DNA of 18,738 nt, from contig JAKDNQ010000019.1 in NCBI GenBank assembly GCA_030456405.1, positions 1-18,738 of the forward strand, written 5' to 3'. The translations under genes and the position numbers were made by a program. Of this stretch, positions 1 through 8,762 are shown piece after piece. Source of the stretch: Nitrospira sp. Lineage in GTDB: Bacteria; Nitrospirota; Nitrospiria; Nitrospirales; Nitrospiraceae. Within the stretch, counting starts at the first letter, position 1. The number at the start of each line of letters is the position of its first letter. The notes beneath the pieces were generated by a model that was given only the letters and a program-made list of their open reading frames with translations, made no database searches and had not been told where the DNA came from.

Positions 1-39
1 GTCTTGAAGGGTGACTCAACCGTGCGGTAAAACCACCAC

Positions 40-636
40 ATGGGAAACAGGGGGCGCAGCGAACAGTTTCGATGGTGTCTGGGATGGCTGGCAGCGGTGG
101 TACTCGTCGTTATCACTGATGAGGCTGCGGCGCTCGATTTTTCTGCCGAACGGATCGTCAAGAGTGGGAAGTCTGTGGTGACGGCCCATGTCAATGCGAA
201 GGATGATCGCTGGCGGTTCGAGTTCGCCCAACCGCAAAGGGGCGCCAACATCATCATTGTGCGGATGGATCGCAACAGTTCGTGGCTCATTTTGTCCAAG
301 CAGCGGCAGTATCTTGAGGTGCCGATCGCGAAAGATCATCGGTTGCCGGTGAGTGAGACAATGGAAGGGGAAGTCTCGCGCGAAGTCGTCGGTGATGAGA
401 TGCTGAACGGCTATCCCACTGAACTGTTCGAAGTCACCGTCGCAGAGAACGGGGAGACTCAGCAGTACTATCAATGGGTGACCAAGGTCCAGCGGTTTCC
501 GGTGAAGACGGTGAGCAAGCAGGGTCAGTGGTCCGAAGAGTATCGCCATGTGCGTTTCACCACGCAATCTCCGTTTTTATTCGAACTCCCTCGACGATTG
601 GATCCGGCCGATCCGCCCGTCAAGACGCAACAGTAG
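40..636 (+). CDS. Secreted DUF4412/LolA-like protein
   Basis: A 198-residue protein exported by an N-terminal signal: a basic start (RGRSEQFR), a hydrophobic core around residues 13-26 (CLGWLAAVVLVVI) and a likely cleavage after the AAA near residue 31. The mature part opens with FSAERIVKSG and runs as alternating beta-strand-like stretches (WRFEFAQ, IIIVRMDR, SWLILSK, QYLEVPI). It then has VVGDEMLNGYPTELFEV, YYQWVTK, FPVKTVSKQGQWSEEYRHV and ends with an LFELP segment. This order is typical of the DUF4412/LolA-like fold, a periplasmic beta half-barrel that may bind lipid or another hydrophobic ligand. The start is the first ATG after an in-frame stop at 28-30, and no clear Shine-Dalgarno is visible. 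The product is well formed, but the physiological role is unknown. It is unlikely to be functionally linked to the defence operon 128 nt downstream. Confidence 0.8.
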   Translation: MGNRGRSEQFRWCLGWLAAVVLVVITDEAAALDFSAERIVKSGKSVVTAHVNAKDDRWRFEFAQPQRGANIIIVRMDRNSSWLILSKQRQYLEVPIAKDHRLPVSETMEGEVSREVVGDEMLNGYPTELFEVTVAENGETQQYYQWVTKVQRFPVKTVSKQGQWSEEYRHVRFTTQSPFLFELPRRLDPADPPVKTQQ

Positions 637-680
637 CGGACGCGAGACGTGGAGGCTATTCTGAAATTGCTGCCTCGCCT

Positions 681-690
681 GTTCGCGAAC
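681..690. promoter_or_regulatory. Perfect 10-bp palindrome upstream of the defence operon
   Basis: GTTCGCGAAC reads the same on both strands and lies in the 128-nt gap before the helicase gene, about 20 nt upstream of the best promoter-like match. A repressor operator is possible. A short GC-rich palindrome can also arise by chance, and no regulator gene is present in the operon. Confidence 0.2.
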
Positions 691-710
691 CTCAGCATCC
701 CTGCTACAGG

Positions 711-739
711 CTGATTTCTGAAAAGGAAACAGGTACACT
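711..739 (+). promoter_or_regulatory. Possible sigma70-type promoter of the defence operon
   Basis: CTGATT (711-716) and TACACT (734-739) are separated by 17 nt and would start transcription near 746, shortly before the helicase ATG at 765. The -35 matches the consensus poorly (TGA core only) and the -10 matches 4 of 6. This is the best candidate in the gap, but weak. Confidence 0.25.
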
Positions 740-764
740 GCTGCGGCATTTGGCAGGGAATAAC

Positions 765-3700
765 ATGCCCAGAATCTTCGACAACATCGATCAGTCACTT
801 CTTCCCGCTCTATGCGATACCATACAAGTAGCAGACCATGCCGACTTTTGCGTGGGCTATTTTAATCTGCGTGGATGGAAGCAGATAGATTCCCATATCG
901 AAAAATGGTCTGGTGGAGATGGACACTGTTGCCGTCTTCTGGTTGGTATGCAGCGGTTGCCGCAAGACGAATTACGGGAAGCGCTGAGCCTAATCAGTCG
1001 AGACGGCGAGATCGATAACCAGACCGCGATTCGCCTCAAAAAGAAGCTCGCCGAAGAGTTCCGCGACCAGTTGAGCGCTGGGATTCCAACTAATGAAGAT
1101 GAGTCTGGTTTACGCAGGCTGGCGGAGCAAATCAAAGCGAAGAAAGTTGTCGTCAAACTGTTTCTCCGTCATCAGCTTCATGCCAAGTTATATCTTCTCT
1201 TCCGCCCCGATCCGATCAACCCTACCATCGGCTACCTGGGAAGTAGCAACTTGACCCTCGCTGGGCTTTCGAAGCAGGGCGAACTGAACGTAGACGTACT
1301 GGATTACGACGCCTGCCAAAAGTTGGCCAAGTGGTTCGAAGAACGATGGACTGATCGTTGGTGCGTGGATATATCCGAGGAACTTGTCCGCATTATCGAA
1401 GAGAGTTGGGCACGGGAAGAACTTGTGCCTCCGTACCACATCTACATCAAGATGGCCTATCATCTCTCGCAAGAAGCACGGGCAGGGCTTTCCGAATTTC
1501 GTATCCCACGGGACTTTGGTAAACGACTATTCGAGTTCCAGACTGCGGCAGTCAAGATCGCCGCGCATCACCTGAACAAGCGCGGTGGTGTGTTGATCGG
1601 GGATGTGGTAGGGCTCGGCAAAACTCTTATGGCGACGGCTCTGGCCCGCATCATGGAAGACGACCATGGACTCGAAACGCTGATCATTTGTCCTAAAAAT
1701 CTGATTCCGATGTGGGAAGATTATCGCGCGCAATACCGCTTGCACGCGAAGGTCTTGTCCATTAGCCAGGTAGTCAGAGAATTGCCGAATCTCCGTCGGT
1801 ATCGACTCGTGCTTATCGACGAAAGCCATAATCTTCGCAACCGGGAAGGCAAACGCTATCGAGCCATTCAAGAATACATTCAAGCCAATGAGAGCAAGTG
1901 CATTCTCCTCTCGGCCACTCCGTACAACAAAACCTATTTGGACCTTTCCAGCCAGCTACGTCTCTTTGTCAAAGAGGACAAAGACCTGGGTGTTCGACCC
2001 GAACGCTTAATTCGTGAGTTCACCGAAACAGAGTTTATTCGACGCCACCAATGTCTCGTGCGATCTCTGGCGGCCTTCGAGAAAAGCGACTACGCCGACG
2101 ACTGGCGCGAACTGATGCGCCTCTACATGGTGAGACGCACCCGCAGTTTCATCCAGGACAACTATGCGCAGACTGACCCAATCAACGGTCGTAGATTTCT
2201 CACCTTCGAAGATGGGAGCCGGTCGTACTTTCCCGTCAGAGTTCCAAAGACGGTTACCTTTAGGCTCGACGATGCGAACCCTTCTGACCAATATGCGCGG
2301 CTCTATGCACCGGATGTGGTCGATACGATCAATGCCCTCAATCTCCCCCGGTATGGATTAGGGAACTATGTTGCGGCTACTCCGCATGAGCCTCCCACGC
2401 AAACCGAAGCGAGATTTCTGCAAGATCTTTCTCGCGCTGGAAAACGTCTCATGGGGTTCTGCCGGACGAATCTGTTCAAGCGTCTCGAAAGCAGCGGCCA
2501 GGCCTTTCTCCAGTCCATCGAACGCCATATCCTCCGTAATCATGTCTATCTGCATGCCATTGAACACAAGAAGCCGCTCCCCATCGGCACCCAAGATGCC
2601 GCGATGCTCGATGCGCGCATCTACGACGAAGACGCCGACGCCGCCGGACCCAAGACTGGATTATTCGAGGATGACGAAAGCGACCAAGATCAGAAGCAAG
2701 AACCAACAGGCTCGCTACGGAAGGCCAAAGACTTCATCGCACGAGGAGCTGAAATTTATGAGGAGTACGCCGGCCAATACAAGCGGCGGTTTAAGTGGCT
2801 TCCATCAGGGCTGTTTGTGAAGTCATTAGAGAATGATTTGCGGAGCGATACAGAAGCCTTACTAACGATCTTGCAACTCTGTGGTGAATGGGACTCGAAC
2901 AAAGACGCCAAGCTTCAAGCCCTCGTCGATTTACTCAAGAAGGAGCATCCGAACGACAAAGTCCTCATCTTTACTCAATTTGCTGACACCGTGCGTTATC
3001 TGGAGACTCAACTCGGGGCGCGCGGAGTCTCATCCTTGGCTGGCGCCACCGGTGACTCTCCGAATCCAACGGCTCTGGCTTGGCGGTTCAGTCCGGACAG
3101 CAATGATAAACGCGACAGGCTGAAACCAGGCGACGAGTTACGAGTCTTGATTGCCACCGACGTGCTCAGTGAGGGACAAAACCTGCAAGACGCGGCCATT
3201 GTTGTGAATTTCGACCTGCCGTGGGCCATCATCCGACTTGTGCAACGAGCGGGGCGCGTAGACCGCATCGGACAGAAAGCTGAAAACATTCTGTGCTATT
3301 CCTTCTTGCCGGCGGAAGGGGTCGAACGCATCATTCGTCTGCGTGTAAGAGTACGGCTTCGACTTCAGGAAAATGCGGAAGTGGTCGGCACAGACGAGGC
3401 CTTCTTCGAGGATGACCGAAATGACAACGCGGTCCTCAATCTCTATCATGAGAAGTCGGGTATTCTAGATGGCGACGCCGATACCGAAGTGGACTTGGCC
3501 TCATACGCCTATCAGATCTGGAAGAACGCGATCACTGCCGATCCCGCTCTGCAAAAAACCATTCCCGATCTCCCGCCGGTCATCTATGCGACGCAGGCGC
3601 ATGAGCCGACGGACAAGCAGCCAGGCGGCGTACTGGTGTACCTGAGAACGGCAGAAGGCAACGATGCCTTAGCCTGGATCGACAAGCAGGGTGATGCGGT

Positions 3701-4154
3701 CACCGAGTCACAGTTTGCCATCCTCCAGGCTGCAGCGTGCAGTTCAGACACACCAGCTCTACCGCGCCAAGAGAACCATCACGAGCTGGTTCAGAAAGGC
3801 GTCGAGTTGATCGTCAGAGAAGAAAAAACTGTTGGGGGACAACTAGGCCGGCCTTCCGGAGCGCGTTTCCGCACGTATGAGCGGCTCAAGCGCTATGCTG
3901 AGCATGTGAAAGGGACATTGTTCGAGTCCCAGGAACTCGTGAAAGCGATCGATGAAATCTACCGCTATCCGCTCCGTCAATCCGCAGTGGATACGCTCAA
4001 TCGCCAACTCCGAAGCGGGGTGTCGGATGAAGCACTTGCAGAACTGGTCATTGCGCTCCGTGAAGAAGATCGACTCTGTTTGATTCATGAGGAAGAACAG
4101 ACCCAGGAACCAAGGATCATCTGTTCCATGGGACTCGCAGAATCGTCAGAGTAA
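765..4154 (+). CDS. PLD-domain SNF2-type helicase (defence operon gene 1)
   Basis: A 1129-residue superfamily 2 helicase, probably a DNA translocase, with a fused nuclease-like domain. Residues 1-190 form a phospholipase-D-type domain: H139-A-K141, G159-S-S-N162 and E173 match the HKD nuclease signature, although the usual Asp four residues after the Lys is Phe. The helicase core follows: Walker A GDVVGLGKT (K286), DESH box (352-355), SATP motif, a C-terminal lobe starting near 732 (KVLIFTQF), motif V DVLSEGQN (799-806) and motif VI QRAGRVDRIGQ (from 827). The last ~280 residues are unrecognised and end in a charged helical region. The reading frame is open from 474, but that stretch overlaps the previous gene, and homology-like sequence begins at the ATG at 765, which has a weak AGGGA site. 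The methylase starts 4 nt after its stop. Role (inferred): scanning and cutting invading DNA. Confidence 0.92.
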   Translation: MPRIFDNIDQSLLPALCDTIQVADHADFCVGYFNLRGWKQIDSHIEKWSGGDGHCCRLLVGMQRLPQDELREALSLISRDGEIDNQTAIRLKKKLAEEFRDQLSAGIPTNEDESGLRRLAEQIKAKKVVVKLFLRHQLHAKLYLLFRPDPINPTIGYLGSSNLTLAGLSKQGELNVDVLDYDACQKLAKWFEERWTDRWCVDISEELVRIIEESWAREELVPPYHIYIKMAYHLSQEARAGLSEFRIPRDFGKRLFEFQTAAVKIAAHHLNKRGGVLIGDVVGLGKTLMATALARIMEDDHGLETLIICPKNLIPMWEDYRAQYRLHAKVLSISQVVRELPNLRRYRLVLIDESHNLRNREGKRYRAIQEYIQANESKCILLSATPYNKTYLDLSSQLRLFVKEDKDLGVRPERLIREFTETEFIRRHQCLVRSLAAFEKSDYADDWRELMRLYMVRRTRSFIQDNYAQTDPINGRRFLTFEDGSRSYFPVRVPKTVTFRLDDANPSDQYARLYAPDVVDTINALNLPRYGLGNYVAATPHEPPTQTEARFLQDLSRAGKRLMGFCRTNLFKRLESSGQAFLQSIERHILRNHVYLHAIEHKKPLPIGTQDAAMLDARIYDEDADAAGPKTGLFEDDESDQDQKQEPTGSLRKAKDFIARGAEIYEEYAGQYKRRFKWLPSGLFVKSLENDLRSDTEALLTILQLCGEWDSNKDAKLQALVDLLKKEHPNDKVLIFTQFADTVRYLETQLGARGVSSLAGATGDSPNPTALAWRFSPDSNDKRDRLKPGDELRVLIATDVLSEGQNLQDAAIVVNFDLPWAIIRLVQRAGRVDRIGQKAENILCYSFLPAEGVERIIRLRVRVRLRLQENAEVVGTDEAFFEDDRNDNAVLNLYHEKSGILDGDADTEVDLASYAYQIWKNAITADPALQKTIPDLPPVIYATQAHEPTDKQPGGVLVYLRTAEGNDALAWIDKQGDAVTESQFAILQAAACSSDTPALPRQENHHELVQKGVELIVREEKTVGGQLGRPSGARFRTYERLKRYAEHVKGTLFESQELVKAIDEIYRYPLRQSAVDTLNRQLRSGVSDEALAELVIALREEDRLCLIHEEEQTQEPRIICSMGLAESSE

Positions 4155-4158
4155 TCCT

Positions 4159-7100
4159 ATGGCCAAACTTGCCATTCCCAGAACGCGATCCCTTCTCCAG
4201 AAATTCGAGTTCAAAACCCTCTTCATCGAGGTATTGGGCTGGTCTCAGCCATCCGCTCGAAAGCCAATATCTGTGGCCCACGACGGCATTGAGTTTGAGA
4301 TTAGACAAATTGCGGAATTGTCTGGAGTGGTCGTGCTGGAAATCACCGCACAAGACGGCAACATCCCAAACGCGAAAGTCCGAGCGGCGCTCTACAAACT
4401 GATCGCCAAGCAGCATCATGAGAACCTGCTCATTTTTCTCGATCGGCGCCGAAGCCAGAGCCTCTGGTATTGGGTCAAACGTGAAGGCTCAAAAACCTAT
4501 CCGCGCGAACACCTCTACGTTCAAGGTCAGTCGGGAGACCTGTTCCTTAGCAAACTCAGCGCCATGGTATTCGACATCAGCGAGTTGGACGAATCAGGTC
4601 GCATTCCTGTGCTCGAAGTCGCAGGCCGCCTCAGAGAAGCGCTGGACGTCGAGCAGGTTACCAAAAAATTCTACAGAGAGTTCTCCGACCAACATGTGGC
4701 CTTCCTTGAATTCATCCGTGGGATCGCGAACGAACAGGATCGCCGGTGGTACGCCTCCGTGCTTCTCAACCGGCTCATGTTCATCTATTTTCTGCAGCGA
4801 AAACATTTCCTCGACAACGGTAATTTCGATTATCTCAAGTCTAAACTGGTGGAGACCCGCCGAACCTTTGGCCCCAACCGATATTTCGGAACATTCTTAA
4901 AGCTCCTCTTTTTCGAAGGGTTCGCCAAACCGGAACAGGAGCGCTCGGCGGAAGCCAGGCAGCGGCTCGGGTCGATTCGCTATCTCAACGGCGGTCTCTT
5001 TCTTCCGCATAAGATTGAAGAAGACAATCCCAGGCTCGATGTGCCCGACGAGGCCTTTGAAAACCTGTTCGCGCTCTTTGGGCGGTACTCTTGGAACTTG
5101 AACGACACCCCGGGTGGTGAAGATAACGAGATCAACCCGGACGTCCTAGGCTATATTTTTGAGAAATACATCAACCAGAAGGCCTTCGGCGCCTACTACA
5201 CCAGGCCTGAGATTACAGAGTATCTCTGTGAAGCCACCATTTACCGGTTGGTGCTCAACGCCGTCAATACGCCCGATGTGATTAAGGCTTATCAAATCGC
5301 CGGTGTGAAGCATTACTACTATCAGAGCATGCCTGATCTCCTCATGGACTTGGATGCGCCGCTCTGCCGACAGCTTTTGCACGACGTGCTGCCGGGCCTT
5401 AGCTTGCTGGACCCGGCTTGCGGTTCCGGCGCGTTTCTCGTCGCCGCGATGAAGACCCTCATCAACCTTTATGCAGCGATTATCGGGAAGATCAAGTTCC
5501 TGAATGACCGAAACCTTTCTGCTTGGCTATCTAAGACTGAACAGGAACACAAGAGCCTCAGCTATTTCATCAAGAAGAGCGTCATCACCGACAACCTCTA
5601 CGGCGTGGACATCATGGAAGAGGCGACGGAAATTGCCAAGCTGCGTCTCTTTCTCACCCTGGTCGCATCGGCAGAAACCGTCGAGCAACTAGAACCGCTC
5701 CCGAATATTGATTTCAATATCCTTTCGGGCAATTCCCTCATCGGGATGATGCGTGTCACGGATGAAGATTTTGAGCGCCAGTTCGCTCAGGGGAAACTCT
5801 ACCGACAGAGTTACCGGCAGGTGCTTGATGAAAAGAATCGATTGATCGACACTTATCGACACGCGACAACCTACGCCCAAGACCTGACGACCTTGCGAGA
5901 CGAGATTCAGAACAGGAAACGCGAAGCCCTGACCACGTTAAATGAGATTTTACTCGACGACTTTAAAAGACTAGGACTCAAATACGAAGGGGCCGTCTGG
6001 GACGAGAAGAAAAGCAAAGAGGACAAGCCACGCAAGCGTCCGCTGTCGGAGACCGATATTACCGCACTGAAGCCCTTTCATTGGGGTTTTGAGTTTGATG
6101 AGATCCTAAACAAGAAAGGTGGATTCGACGCCATCTTGACGAATCCCCCCTGGGAGATCCTGAAGCCGAACAGCAAAGAGTTTTTTCAGGAGTACTCGGA
6201 CCTCGTGACGAAGAATAAGATGACGATCCACGACTTCGAGGCCCATCAGGCCAAGCTACTCAAAGACTCAGACATTCTAGCCGCATGGCTGGAGTACTTG
6301 AGCGGCTACCCACATCAGAGCGCCTTCTTCCGCTCCGCTCCGCAGTATAAAAACCAGATCAGCGTCATCAACGGAAAGAAAGCCGGCACGGATATCAACC
6401 TCTACAAGCTCTTCACCGAACAGTGCTTCAATCTGCTTCGGCCGGGCGGGCAGTGCGGCATCGTGATCCCAAGCGGCATCTATACGGACCTGGGTGCCAA
6501 GCAACTGCGGGAGATGCTGTTCTCGGAGACTGCCATTACGGGCCTATTTGGATTCGAAAATCGGAAACAAATATTCGACAATGTGGATAGTCGCTACAAA
6601 TTTGTTGTCTTGACCTTCGAAAAAGGGGGAACGACAAAACACTTCCCTGCCGCTTTTATGCGGCTCAACGTAGAAGAATTAGACCGGTTTCCCAAAGAAA
6701 AAGCTATCGAGATGTCCGTGGACATGATCCGCCGCCTCTCGCCTGATTCACTTTCCTTGATGGAATTTAAGAACGACCTGGATATCCATATCGCCAAGAA
6801 GATGCTGCAGTTTCCGCTTCTAGGCCAGCAACTTGAAGGTACGTGGAACCTCCGTCTAACTCGTGAGTTCGACATGACTAACGACAGCCATTTATTCAAG
6901 AATTCTCCAGGTCCTGGACGCTTACCATTGTATGAAGGGAAGATGATCCACCAGTTCGATCATCGCTTTGCTAAGCCACGTTACTGGATTGACGAAAAGC
7001 TGGGGCGCAAGGCTCTGATTGGACGGGATTCCGATAACCGTGAAGAACTGCCCTATCAAAGATTTCGATTGGGGTTTCGTGATGTCGCCCGCAATACCGA

Positions 7101-7605
7101 TGAGCGGACGCTCATTTCCACAGTCATTCCACCGGAAGTATTCTCCGGAAATACGCTCATCACGAGTATGCAACCTGCTTATGGTTGGACACTGATATTT
7201 ATTTCTACATTATTCAATAGCTTCAGCACTGATTGGATGATTCGACAGAAAGTGTCTGCGCACTGCAACATGTTTTATATTTATCAGCTTCCTCTCCCCA
7301 GACTGACTGAGAAAGATAAAGTTACCCATCTCTTGGTTGAAAGAGCTGGTCGGCTTATCTGTACGACTGTTCAGTTCGACGACCTCGCCAAGGATGTTGG
7401 ACTCAAGAGTCACAAGGCAGGATCAATAGACCCAATAGAACGTGCCAAGCTTCGAGCCGAACTCGACGGTCTCATCGCTCACCTGTATGGCCTGACTGAA
7501 GAAGAGTTTGCTTATATTCTCACTACCTTTCCGATTGTGCCCGATCCGGTAAAGGTCGCGGCGCTGAACGCATACCGGGATGTGGAACGGGGGCTGATCC
7601 GATGA
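4159..7605 (+). CDS. Eco57I/type IIG-like adenine-N6 DNA methyltransferase (defence operon gene 2)
   Basis: A 1148-residue SAM-dependent DNA methyltransferase, gamma-type motif order. It has motif X-like FGAYYT (343-348), motif I DPACGSGAF (418-426) for SAM binding and the catalytic motif IV NPPW (662-665). A C-terminal target-recognition region contains YEGKMIHQFDHRF from about 925, resembling the TaqI/Eco57I specificity domain. Residues ~170-230 (KKFYREF ... LLNRLMFIYFLQRK) are the helical segment typical of single-chain restriction-modification enzymes. The N-terminal ~150 residues sit where such enzymes carry a nuclease, but I find no convincing PD-(D/E)XK triad (VVLEITA has Glu but not Lys), so cleavage may lie elsewhere in the operon. 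The start at 4159 is 4 nt after the helicase stop; an ATG at 4087 in the same frame would overlap the helicase and add 24 non-conserved-looking residues. Its stop overlaps the next start (ATGA). Confidence 0.93.
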   Translation: MAKLAIPRTRSLLQKFEFKTLFIEVLGWSQPSARKPISVAHDGIEFEIRQIAELSGVVVLEITAQDGNIPNAKVRAALYKLIAKQHHENLLIFLDRRRSQSLWYWVKREGSKTYPREHLYVQGQSGDLFLSKLSAMVFDISELDESGRIPVLEVAGRLREALDVEQVTKKFYREFSDQHVAFLEFIRGIANEQDRRWYASVLLNRLMFIYFLQRKHFLDNGNFDYLKSKLVETRRTFGPNRYFGTFLKLLFFEGFAKPEQERSAEARQRLGSIRYLNGGLFLPHKIEEDNPRLDVPDEAFENLFALFGRYSWNLNDTPGGEDNEINPDVLGYIFEKYINQKAFGAYYTRPEITEYLCEATIYRLVLNAVNTPDVIKAYQIAGVKHYYYQSMPDLLMDLDAPLCRQLLHDVLPGLSLLDPACGSGAFLVAAMKTLINLYAAIIGKIKFLNDRNLSAWLSKTEQEHKSLSYFIKKSVITDNLYGVDIMEEATEIAKLRLFLTLVASAETVEQLEPLPNIDFNILSGNSLIGMMRVTDEDFERQFAQGKLYRQSYRQVLDEKNRLIDTYRHATTYAQDLTTLRDEIQNRKREALTTLNEILLDDFKRLGLKYEGAVWDEKKSKEDKPRKRPLSETDITALKPFHWGFEFDEILNKKGGFDAILTNPPWEILKPNSKEFFQEYSDLVTKNKMTIHDFEAHQAKLLKDSDILAAWLEYLSGYPHQSAFFRSAPQYKNQISVINGKKAGTDINLYKLFTEQCFNLLRPGGQCGIVIPSGIYTDLGAKQLREMLFSETAITGLFGFENRKQIFDNVDSRYKFVVLTFEKGGTTKHFPAAFMRLNVEELDRFPKEKAIEMSVDMIRRLSPDSLSLMEFKNDLDIHIAKKMLQFPLLGQQLEGTWNLRLTREFDMTNDSHLFKNSPGPGRLPLYEGKMIHQFDHRFAKPRYWIDEKLGRKALIGRDSDNREELPYQRFRLGFRDVARNTDERTLISTVIPPEVFSGNTLITSMQPAYGWTLIFISTLFNSFSTDWMIRQKVSAHCNMFYIYQLPLPRLTEKDKVTHLLVERAGRLICTTVQFDDLAKDVGLKSHKAGSIDPIERAKLRAELDGLIAHLYGLTEEEFAYILTTFPIVPDPVKVAALNAYRDVERGLIR

Positions 7606-8762
7606 CAAGCCCCTTTCTCCGCTCCTTTCGCCTCAAGAACTTCAAAGCTGTCCGCGACAGTGGTCCCGTTAAGTTCACACCGTTGACAGTCTTTATCGGC
7701 AATAACGGCTCCGGTAAGAGCAGCATCGCGGAGGGATTAGAAACTCTCCAAGGGATTGTCGAGCATGGCCTGGATGTGGCTATGCAGCCTTGGAGAGGGT
7801 TCGAGCATGTGTGGCACCAAGGCGTATCGCACCGACTGAGCCAACCTGCACGCGGTCGGTCTTTTCATGCAAACCCTATGAGTTTTGACCTCAAGGGGAG
7901 AATTGGAACAGGCGCATTCTCTGCCGCTCTCCGTGTCAACGCTGGACCGGCAGCAAACGAACTCTTTATCGAGGAGGAAAGAGTTGTCATCAAAAACCAA
8001 CTCGACATGCAACGCGATGCGCAGGGAAATGTTGCCATACGACATAAAAATGGCCGTCCACAGCAATATAAGGATACAGATGGCGAATCGGAATTGGGGA
8101 AAGCATTGGATCGATATCCCTTTGCGTGGCAATTTGTCTCGCTAGTTCCTCAGTCCATGGGAGCGCCGGTTCCTCAACACCGCACCGGTGGACAGGTTCA
8201 GTTAAACAGGGAAGGGTCAAACATCGCCGATTATCTCTTGAGCATTCGTAGGCTCGATCAGGCGGCCTTCGACGGCATCGTCGAGACACTGCAGCATGTC
8301 TTGCCCTACGCCAAGGACCTCCAACCGGCTCTGACTTCCGAACTGGAGCGGACGGTCTATCTTCAGTTGACGGAATCGAATTTCAAAGTCCCCGGCTGGC
8401 TGTTATCGACCGGCACCCTTCGGATTCTCGCATTCCTTGCGCTGTTTCGCCATCCGAGCCCGCCCCCGCTGATGGTGATCGAAGAAATCGAAAACGGGCT
8501 CGATCCCCGAACACTCCACTTGCTGGTGGATGAGATTCGCACCCTGGTTGAATCTGGGCGGTCTCAGGTGATCGTCACGACCCATTCACCCTATCTCCTC
8601 GACCTCCTGGATCTCTCTCACATCGTGATGGTTGAGCGCATCAATGGTGAGCCCGCTTTTACACGACCTGCCGATCAGAAAGCGCTCCGGCGTTGGACGC
8701 GTGATTTCAGCCCAGGCCGGCTCTACACGATGGGGCTGTTCAACAAGAAGCGGGTTCGATGA
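7602..8762 (+). CDS. OLD/AbiEii-like AAA family ATPase (defence operon gene 3)
   Basis: A 386-residue ATPase of the ABC/SMC-related AAA_15/AAA_21 class. It begins with the characteristic FRLKNFKAV strand and has Walker A GNNGSGKS (33-40), an LSTGTLRIL signature-like segment near 267-275, Walker B VIEEIENGLDP (E294/E295, D301) and a switch His in TTHSPYLL (H328). The middle ~200 residues lack heptad coiled coil and resemble the compact insert of OLD-type ATPases. No TOPRIM nuclease domain is fused at the C terminus, unlike full OLD proteins or GajA; the next gene supplies a TOPRIM-like candidate. Both its ends overlap neighbours by ATGA, implying translational coupling with methylase and TOPRIM-like protein. 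Known relatives act as sensors or assembly platforms in anti-phage systems such as PARIS and Gabija; the role here is inferred from that and from context. Confidence 0.92.
   Translation: MTSPFLRSFRLKNFKAVRDSGPVKFTPLTVFIGNNGSGKSSIAEGLETLQGIVEHGLDVAMQPWRGFEHVWHQGVSHRLSQPARGRSFHANPMSFDLKGRIGTGAFSAALRVNAGPAANELFIEEERVVIKNQLDMQRDAQGNVAIRHKNGRPQQYKDTDGESELGKALDRYPFAWQFVSLVPQSMGAPVPQHRTGGQVQLNREGSNIADYLLSIRRLDQAAFDGIVETLQHVLPYAKDLQPALTSELERTVYLQLTESNFKVPGWLLSTGTLRILAFLALFRHPSPPPLMVIEEIENGLDPRTLHLLVDEIRTLVESGRSQVIVTTHSPYLLDLLDLSHIVMVERINGEPAFTRPADQKALRRWTRDFSPGRLYTMGLFNKKRVR

Noticed and set aside
16..567. Open frame of 183 codons on the minus strand
   Set aside because: Fully antisense to the DUF4412-like gene, which has a signal peptide and family pattern; the minus-strand translation has no such features.
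474..764. Longer N terminus for the helicase
   Set aside because: The frame stays open but overlaps the end of the preceding gene, and the translation is low-complexity and unlike a protein start. The PLD domain begins right after the ATG at 765.
4087..4158. Earlier methylase start overlapping the helicase
   Set aside because: It adds 24 residues rich in R, N, Q and P from the helicase's other frame; the ATG 4 nt after the helicase stop fits the operon spacing better.
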